This document shows, piece after piece, positions 12,627 through 16,372 of a stretch of DNA of 16,372 bases. The stretch covers positions 1-16,372 of the forward strand of contig CAMFIW010000012.1 in assembly GCA_945952355.1 (NCBI GenBank), written 5' to 3'. This stretch comes from an uncultured Phenylobacterium sp. (GTDB lineage Bacteria; Pseudomonadota; Alphaproteobacteria; Caulobacterales; Caulobacteraceae). Under the pieces are notes generated by a model that was not told the DNA's origin, did no database searches, and worked only from the letters and a program-made list of their open reading frames with translations. Every line of letters begins with the position of its first letter. Position 1 is the stretch's first letter. The position numbers were made by a program, and so were the translations under genes.

Positions 12627-12647
12627 CCGCCAGCGCCAGTATGGCGG
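12627..12647 (+). terminator. Weak hairpin after the bigR operon
   Basis: CCGCCA (12627-12632) pairs with TGGCGG (12642-12647) around a nine-base loop, 15 bp after the exporter stop codon. No T-run follows, and the next gene's ribosome binding site begins about 8 bp later. It is at best an attenuator or a Rho-assisted end. Confidence 0.3.
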
Positions 12648-12668
12648 CGTGAATCAGGAGGCGCCGCG

Positions 12669-12929
12669 ATGCCGCCGATCTATATGGGGCTGCTGTTCGG
12701 GGCGATCGGCCTCGGCGTGCTGTGGACCCTGGTGCGCGCCGTGCGGACCGGGCGGATCTACAGCGAGGGCCGCGCCTACGACGCGGACAGTCAGTCGGGG
12801 TTCTACAGCATGACCATGGTGGGCCACGTCGCGATCCTGATCCTTTGCATCGGCGAGGTCGGCCACAGCTTGGGCCTATGCCCCTCCCCCTTCGCCGCGA
12901 TCAAGGCCTGGCTCGGGCCGCTGCGCTGA
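12669..12929 (+). CDS. Small two-helix membrane protein, unknown function
   Basis: An 86-residue protein not assigned to any family I know. Helix one (about 4-23, IYMGLLFGAIGLGVLWTLV) is followed by a basic/polar loop (RAVRTGRIYSEGRAYDADSQSGFY) and helix two (about 47-66, MTMVGHVAILILCIGEVGHSL), then a short tail. ATG 12669 has a strong ribosome binding site, AGGAGG at 12656-12661, seven bases upstream, which supports it as a real gene. It lies 57 bp downstream of the exporter on the same strand and could be read through from the bigR operon or be independent. Conserved Cys and His residues (LCIGEVGHSLGLCP) are notable but no metal site can be claimed. Confidence 0.75.
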   Translation: MPPIYMGLLFGAIGLGVLWTLVRAVRTGRIYSEGRAYDADSQSGFYSMTMVGHVAILILCIGEVGHSLGLCPSPFAAIKAWLGPLR

Positions 12930-13001
12930 GCCTGGACGTCGTCCCGCGAGCGTTGCGCCCTCACTCACGATGTGCGACCCCGGTCGCGCCGGAGAGAACC
13001 G

Positions 13002-13646
13002 ATGCCGTCGTTCGCGAACCCGAGGATCGATCAGGCGCTTGAGGACATCTACGGATTGTTCGCCGCACCGCGGCCCAGCGTGATCATCGGCTGCCCCTGC
13101 TGCATCGATAGTCGACGGGTCGACGTGCTCCTCGCCAAACCCCTGCGCGAACTCACCGGCGCAGAGCTTTGGCGCTACATCACAGGCGTATTCCTCACCG
13201 TCGGTGGAACACGGGACTTCCGGTATCTGCTCCCGAGAATCCTCGAGATCGCCGTCCGCGAGCCCGGCGCGGCGCCACATATCGAGATCGTAATCGGCAA
13301 GCTCAGGCTCGCGGGCTGGAGCGACTGGCCGAAACGCGAACACGCCGCCATCGAGGCCTTGGTCGAGGCCTGGTTCCAGCAAGCCCTGAGCAACGACCTG
13401 CTGGAGGCCGAGACCTGGCTCGTCGGATCCGAGGCCGAATCCGTGCTCTGCGGCGCGGCTCGGGCCGACATCGACATTGCGGCCATGCTTGCGCGTCTCG
13501 CCGAGCCGTCGGCCCAGGCCGTTCGGGACCATCTGGCCGCCGCCTACGCCAAACCCCTGGCGGCGGGCTCGACGCCGAGGTCGTTCTGGGAAGACGCGCC
13601 GGAAGGCTGGCGCGCCCTGGCCGCGATCCTGGCGCCGGTCGCCTGA
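13002..13646 (+). CDS. Unknown protein with CPCC motif
   Basis: A 214-residue soluble protein. An N-terminal GCPCC motif (Cys31, Cys33, Cys34) occurs in SVIIGCPCCIDSRRVDVLLAKPLRELTGAELWRYITGVFLTVGGTRDFRYLLPRILEIA. The conserved-looking RYLLPRILEI block recalls a widespread family of hypothetical proteins that I know only as uncharacterised. The remainder is Ala/Leu-rich helix, with Trp residues and a further Cys (SVLCGAARADIDIAAM). There is no signal peptide or membrane helix. The clustered cysteines could bind zinc or an Fe-S cluster or serve redox, but no full ligand set is evident. The start is ATG 13002, with GGAGAG upstream; an earlier in-frame ATG at 12972 gives an Arg-rich extension that looks non-coding. 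Monocistronic by layout, it converges on the minus-strand gene 19 bp downstream. Confidence 0.78.
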   Translation: MPSFANPRIDQALEDIYGLFAAPRPSVIIGCPCCIDSRRVDVLLAKPLRELTGAELWRYITGVFLTVGGTRDFRYLLPRILEIAVREPGAAPHIEIVIGKLRLAGWSDWPKREHAAIEALVEAWFQQALSNDLLEAETWLVGSEAESVLCGAARADIDIAAMLARLAEPSAQAVRDHLAAAYAKPLAAGSTPRSFWEDAPEGWRALAAILAPVA

Positions 13647-13665
13647 CGAGCGTTGAGCGCCGCGT

Positions 13666-14103
13666 CTACGGCCCCGCCGCAGATGCGAACCTCGATCTCA
13701 AGGCGCGATGGGTTTCGATGAACGTTCCAGGCACGACGCCATCCTCGGAAAGCGCGTCGACCACGAGACAGCGAAGCCATAGGTCGCCGATCGCCACATA
13801 GCGCTTCGCGCGAGGCAATGCCCGGCACTCCCGCCACTCGGCCTCGCTCAGAAAGCCCCCGGCGCGGTCCCTGGCCCAGGGCGGAAGGCCGGCCGGCAGG
13901 TGTTCGATCAGGTAGGCTCGATGCCGGCGATATCTCGACTCCCCGAGGTCGCTGAAGCGGTAGGCGGCGCTCTCGGGGGTTTCGGCCACACCGCTCTCGG
14001 GCCCATCGTAGAAGTCGAATATGAACACGCGCACGAAGACCTCGGGGGCCTCGGTGGCCTGCCTCGCGGTAAGGTCCGTTCGTGCGGCGAGCGGATCGGG
14101 CAT
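13666..14103 (-). CDS. Hypothetical protein, second gene of SDR operon
   Basis: A 145-residue protein of unknown function. The centre reads VRVFIFDFYDGPESGVAETPESAAYRF, then a basic stretch (ESRYRRHRAYLIEHLP) and AKRYVAIGDLWLRCLVVDAL, giving an alpha/beta soluble protein without signal peptide. The first 20 residues look weak, and the true start may be internal. ATG 14103 follows the stop codon of the upstream SDR gene by only three bases and has no ribosome binding site of its own, so translation is probably coupled. Composition and third-position G/C preference are as in neighbouring genes. It converges on the CPCC gene. No function is proposed. Confidence 0.6.
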   Translation of the reverse strand: MPDPLAARTDLTARQATEAPEVFVRVFIFDFYDGPESGVAETPESAAYRFSDLGESRYRRHRAYLIEHLPAGLPPWARDRAGGFLSEAEWRECRALPRAKRYVAIGDLWLRCLVVDALSEDGVVPGTFIETHRALRSRFASAAGP

Positions 14104-14106
14104 GGA

Positions 14107-14994
14107 TCAGTAGACCTTGGCGCGCAGGTCGGCGAGCAGGTCGGGGCCGGTCGGGGTCCAGTCGAGCCATTCGCGGGTCAGGGCGCCCGAGGCGGCGAGG
14201 TCTTGGGCGGCGAGATTGGCCATCCATCCGAAATAGGTCTTCGCCTCGTCGGGGGTGAGAGAGACCACAGGCATGTTCAGACCCGCGCCGATGGCCTCGG
14301 CGATGTCGCGCAGGGGTACGCCCTCCTGGGCGACGGCGTGGTAGCGCGCGCCAGCCCCACCCCGTTCGAGGGCCAGGCGATAGAGGCGGACGGCGTCGGA
14401 GACGTGGACGGCCGGCAGCCGGTTCGCGCCGTCGCCGACATAGGCCACACGGCCCTGCTTGCGGGCCATGTCGATGTGCCAGGCGATGCGGCCCTGGCGA
14501 TGGGCGTCGTGAACCTGGGGCAGGCGCATGACCATCACGCGGACGCCCTGGTCGGCGAGGGCGGTGGCGGCTTCCTCGGTGGCGGCGCGGGGGACGGCGC
14601 TGGAGGCGGCCGGCGGATCGGTCTCGCGGGAGAGGTCGCGGTAGGTCGGGGCCACCAGGCCGGTGCCGGAGGTGACGACAAGCGGACGATCGGAATCGGC
14701 CAGGGCCGCGCCGAGGGCCATGATCGCCCTGCGATCGTCCTCGGCGGCGGCGGCCGACTGGGCGGGGTCGTGGTTGAAGGCGGCGTGGATGACACCGTCG
14801 GAAGCCCGGGCGGAGGCCGTCAGCAAGGCGAGATCATTGACATCGCCTCGCACGACCTCGGCGCCCAGCCGGGCGAGCCTTTCGACGCCCTCGTCGGAGC
14901 GGCTGAGGCCCACGACCTCGTGGCCGGCCCCGACCAGCTCCGGAACAAGGTGTGAGCCGATGAAGCCGGTGGCGCCGGTCAGGAACACGCGCAT
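14107..14994 (-). CDS. Atypical NAD(P)-binding epimerase-like SDR
   Basis: A 295-residue protein. The extended-SDR Rossmann motif MRVFLTGATGFIGSHLVPELVGAGHEVVGLSRS is at the N-terminus (TGATGFIG, residues 6-13). VVRGDVNDLALLTAS and DGVIHAAFNHD follow. The active-site region (LVVTSGTGLVAPTYRD ... AVPRAATEEAATALADQGVRVMVMRLPQVH) lacks a clear YxxxK, as in the atypical SDR_a groups. HVSDAVRLYRLALE and GARYHAVAQEGVPLRDIAEAIG follow as in that group. It probably binds NAD(P) and may act as a reductase or a regulatory/assembly factor rather than a sugar epimerase. The start is ATG 14994, with GGAG about 9 bases upstream; an open frame extends upstream without homology. It is upstream in an operon with the 145-residue protein. 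A 42-nt hairpin lies in its leader region. Confidence 0.87.
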   Translation of the reverse strand: MRVFLTGATGFIGSHLVPELVGAGHEVVGLSRSDEGVERLARLGAEVVRGDVNDLALLTASARASDGVIHAAFNHDPAQSAAAAEDDRRAIMALGAALADSDRPLVVTSGTGLVAPTYRDLSRETDPPAASSAVPRAATEEAATALADQGVRVMVMRLPQVHDAHRQGRIAWHIDMARKQGRVAYVGDGANRLPAVHVSDAVRLYRLALERGGAGARYHAVAQEGVPLRDIAEAIGAGLNMPVVSLTPDEAKTYFGWMANLAAQDLAASGALTREWLDWTPTGPDLLADLRAKVY

Positions 14995-15025
14995 GGCGGA
15001 CTTGCTCCTTGCGCCGACGAGGGGC

Positions 15026-15067
15026 GGGGACAGGAACGCCATTCTGGCGAATGGCGATCCAGTCCCC
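15026..15067. repeat. 42-nt nearly perfect hairpin
   Basis: GGGGAC (15026-15031), GGA (15033-15035) and CGCCATTC (15037-15044) pair with GAATGGCG (15049-15056), TCC (15058-15060) and GTCCCC (15062-15067). The loop is TGGC, and two symmetric single-base mismatches (A opposite A) sit at 15032/15061 and 15036/15057. Seventeen of nineteen positions pair. It lies between the ABC exporter stop (15079) and the SDR start (14994). No T-run follows on either strand. It could be a transcript-end or processing structure, a leader regulatory element, or a copy of a dispersed REP-like repeat. Confidence 0.7.
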
Positions 15068-15078
15068 AAGCGCCGAAG

Positions 15079-16372
15079 TCAGGTCCGGGTGGCGAACTCA
15101 GTGTCGCCGGTGGACGCCACGATCTGGTCGTCGAAGGAGGCGTGGGCGGAGGTGTAGAGGTGGCTGTAGAGGCCGCCGGTCTTCATCAGCTGGTCGTGGC
15201 CGCCCTGCTCCAGGATGTGGCCCTGTTGCAAGACGATGATGCGGTCGGCGTCGCGGATGGTGGCCAGGCGGTGGGCGATGACCATGCAGGTGCGGCCGGC
15301 GAACAGCACCTTCAGCGCCTTCTGGATCGCCTGCTCGGTGAAGCTGTCGATATTCGCCGTGGCCTCGTCGAGGATCAGGATCTGCGGGTCGGCGACCAGG
15401 GCGCGGGCGAAGCTGATCAGTTGGCGCTGGCCCATGGAGATGTTGCGCCCGCGCTGGCCCAGCATGGTGTCGTAGCCGTCGGGCAGGCGCATGATGAAGT
15501 CGTGGGCGCTGACCGCCTTGGCCGCCTCGACGATCTGGGCGCGGGTGGCGTCGGTGTTGTAGCGGATGTTCTGCTCGATGGTGCCGGTGAACAGGAACGG
15601 CTCCTGCAGCACCATGCCGATAGTCTTGCCCAGGCTGTCGAGGGTGACGTCGCGCACGTCGTGGCCGCCGACGATGACCTGGCCCTGGTCGACCTCATAG
15701 AAGCGATGGGTGAGCGCGATGATCGAGGTCTTGCCGGAACCGGTCGGACCGACAAGCGCCACGACCTCCTTCGGCTTCACGGTGAAGGAGATGTCGTGGA
15801 GGATGGGACGCTTGGGATCGTAGCCGAAGGTGACGTTTCGGAACTCGACCGTGGCGGCGGCGTCCTTCAGCGGCACGGCGTCGGTCTTGTCGGCGATGGT
15901 CACCGGCACGTCGATGACCTCGAAGATGCGGTGCCCGGCGGCCATGGCGCGCTGCATGATGGTGTACTGCATCGACAGCATGCGCACGGGCTCGAAGAAG
16001 CGCTGCACATAGAGGATGAAGGCGACCATGACGCCGACGTCGAGGCGGCCGCCGAGCACGGCGTCGCCGCCGACGATGACCACCACGGCCATGGCGAAAC
16101 CGGTCAGCACGTCGACCGTCGGCACCATGATCTGGGTCATCCAGGAGGCGCCGGTCTGGGCCTTCAGGTTCTCGAGCGCCTTCTCCTTGTAAAGGTCGAA
16201 GTTTAGCGCCTCGCGGCGGGTTTCCTGCACCGTGCGGATGCCGTTGATGTTCTCGGCCAGGGCCGAATTGGCGGTCGACGATGCGTCGCGGGCCTCACGG
16301 AAGCTCTTCTTGGAGAAGGGCAGCCAGATGGCGCGGATCCCGATCAGGGCCGGCAGGACAGTGAGGGGCAGG
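15079..16372 (-). CDS. ABC exporter, fused permease/ATPase, C-terminal part
   Basis: Partial gene; its 5' end lies beyond position 16372 and 430 residues are visible. The N-terminal visible part is the ABC type-1 exporter membrane domain, beginning LPLTVLPALIGI, through SFREARDASSTANSALAENINGIRTVQETRREA (a classic exporter helix) and GFAMAVVVIVGGDAV ... VMVAFILYVQRFFEPVRMLS. The nucleotide-binding domain has the Walker A GPTGSGKTS (about 15727-15750), Q-loop MVLQEPFLF, signature ISMGQ (about 15427-15441; canonical LSGGQ), Walker B ILILDEAT (about 15360-15381) and H-loop IAHRLATI. It is a half transporter acting as a homo- or heterodimer in the inner membrane, MsbA/MdlB-like; the substrate cannot be predicted. 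The apparent start inside at 16230 is an internal GTG (Val), not the gene start. The C-terminus ends HASFDDQIVASTGDTEFATRT. Confidence 0.93.
   Translation of the reverse strand, partial: LPLTVLPALIGIRAIWLPFSKKSFREARDASSTANSALAENINGIRTVQETRREALNFDLYKEKALENLKAQTGASWMTQIMVPTVDVLTGFAMAVVVIVGGDAVLGGRLDVGVMVAFILYVQRFFEPVRMLSMQYTIMQRAMAAGHRIFEVIDVPVTIADKTDAVPLKDAAATVEFRNVTFGYDPKRPILHDISFTVKPKEVVALVGPTGSGKTSIIALTHRFYEVDQGQVIVGGHDVRDVTLDSLGKTIGMVLQEPFLFTGTIEQNIRYNTDATRAQIVEAAKAVSAHDFIMRLPDGYDTMLGQRGRNISMGQRQLISFARALVADPQILILDEATANIDSFTEQAIQKALKVLFAGRTCMVIAHRLATIRDADRIIVLQQGHILEQGGHDQLMKTGGLYSHLYTSAHASFDDQIVASTGDTEFATRT

Noticed and set aside
13900..16206. Long plus-strand frames (351 and 354 codons)
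   Set aside because: They are shadows of the SDR and ABC exporter genes; the minus strand carries the TGATGFIG and Walker motifs.
1..16372. tRNA, rRNA, CRISPR array, insertion sequence, phage or attachment site
   Set aside because: No sequence with the needed structure or any transposase, integrase or Cas-like protein was seen on either strand.

Overview
This is a very GC-rich window of ordinary-looking bacterial chromosome. Protein content (LemA/TPM cluster, BigR-type sulfide locus, HxlR regulator, several SDRs) and promoter architecture (a good match to the Caulobacter housekeeping form TTGACGS-N10-14-GCTANAWC, plus promoters whose predicted transcription start falls on the ATG) suggest an alphaproteobacterium of the Caulobacterales, for example Caulobacter or Phenylobacterium. 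The taxonomic call is inference. I see no tRNA, rRNA, CRISPR array, insertion sequence or phage gene.

Layout. 1-685 (-): N-terminal part of a PAS sensor protein running off the left edge, followed by 191 bp of non-coding DNA with two hairpins. 877-3012 (-): tightly coupled operon of a LemA lipoprotein with a TTG start and two TPM-domain proteins, driven by a recognisable promoter at 3073-3100. 3175-3960 (+): SAM methyltransferase, tail-to-tail with an exported M28 metallopeptidase (3957-5603, -). 5703-6062 (+): unknown small protein, tail-to-tail with a two-gene operon (6059-7437, -) of an atypical SDR and a HCCA-isomerase-like DsbA-fold protein. That operon diverges from an HxlR regulator (7509-7970, +). 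8077-9480 (+): alpha/beta hydrolase. 9552-10034 (+): exported FKBP prolyl isomerase.

10047-11832 and on to 12611 form the clearest functional module: a sulfide/persulfide detoxification locus. A BigR/SqrR/YgaV-type ArsR repressor, with both sensor cysteines at family spacing, diverges from a Blh/ETHE1-like persulfide dioxygenase. It is followed by a YgaP-like membrane rhodanese and a TauE/SafE-type exporter. A perfect ATTAG-N6-CTAAT inverted repeat lies between the divergent genes and overlaps promoter elements in both directions. The combined scheme is sensing of persulfide, sulfane-sulfur transfer, oxidation to sulfite, and sulfite export.

12669-12929 (+) is a small two-helix membrane protein, 13002-13646 (+) an unknown protein with a CPCC motif, 13666-14103 (-) an unknown protein coupled to an atypical NAD-binding epimerase-like SDR (14107-14994, -), and 15079-16372 (-) the C-terminal part of an ABC exporter whose 5' end lies outside the window. 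A striking nearly perfect 42-nt hairpin sits between the last two.

Nothing here is clearly a new multi-gene system. The best leads are the sulfide module's operator and leaderless regulator, the HxlR/SDR/isomerase locus with an SDR lacking its catalytic Tyr, the CPCC protein, and the 42-nt hairpin.
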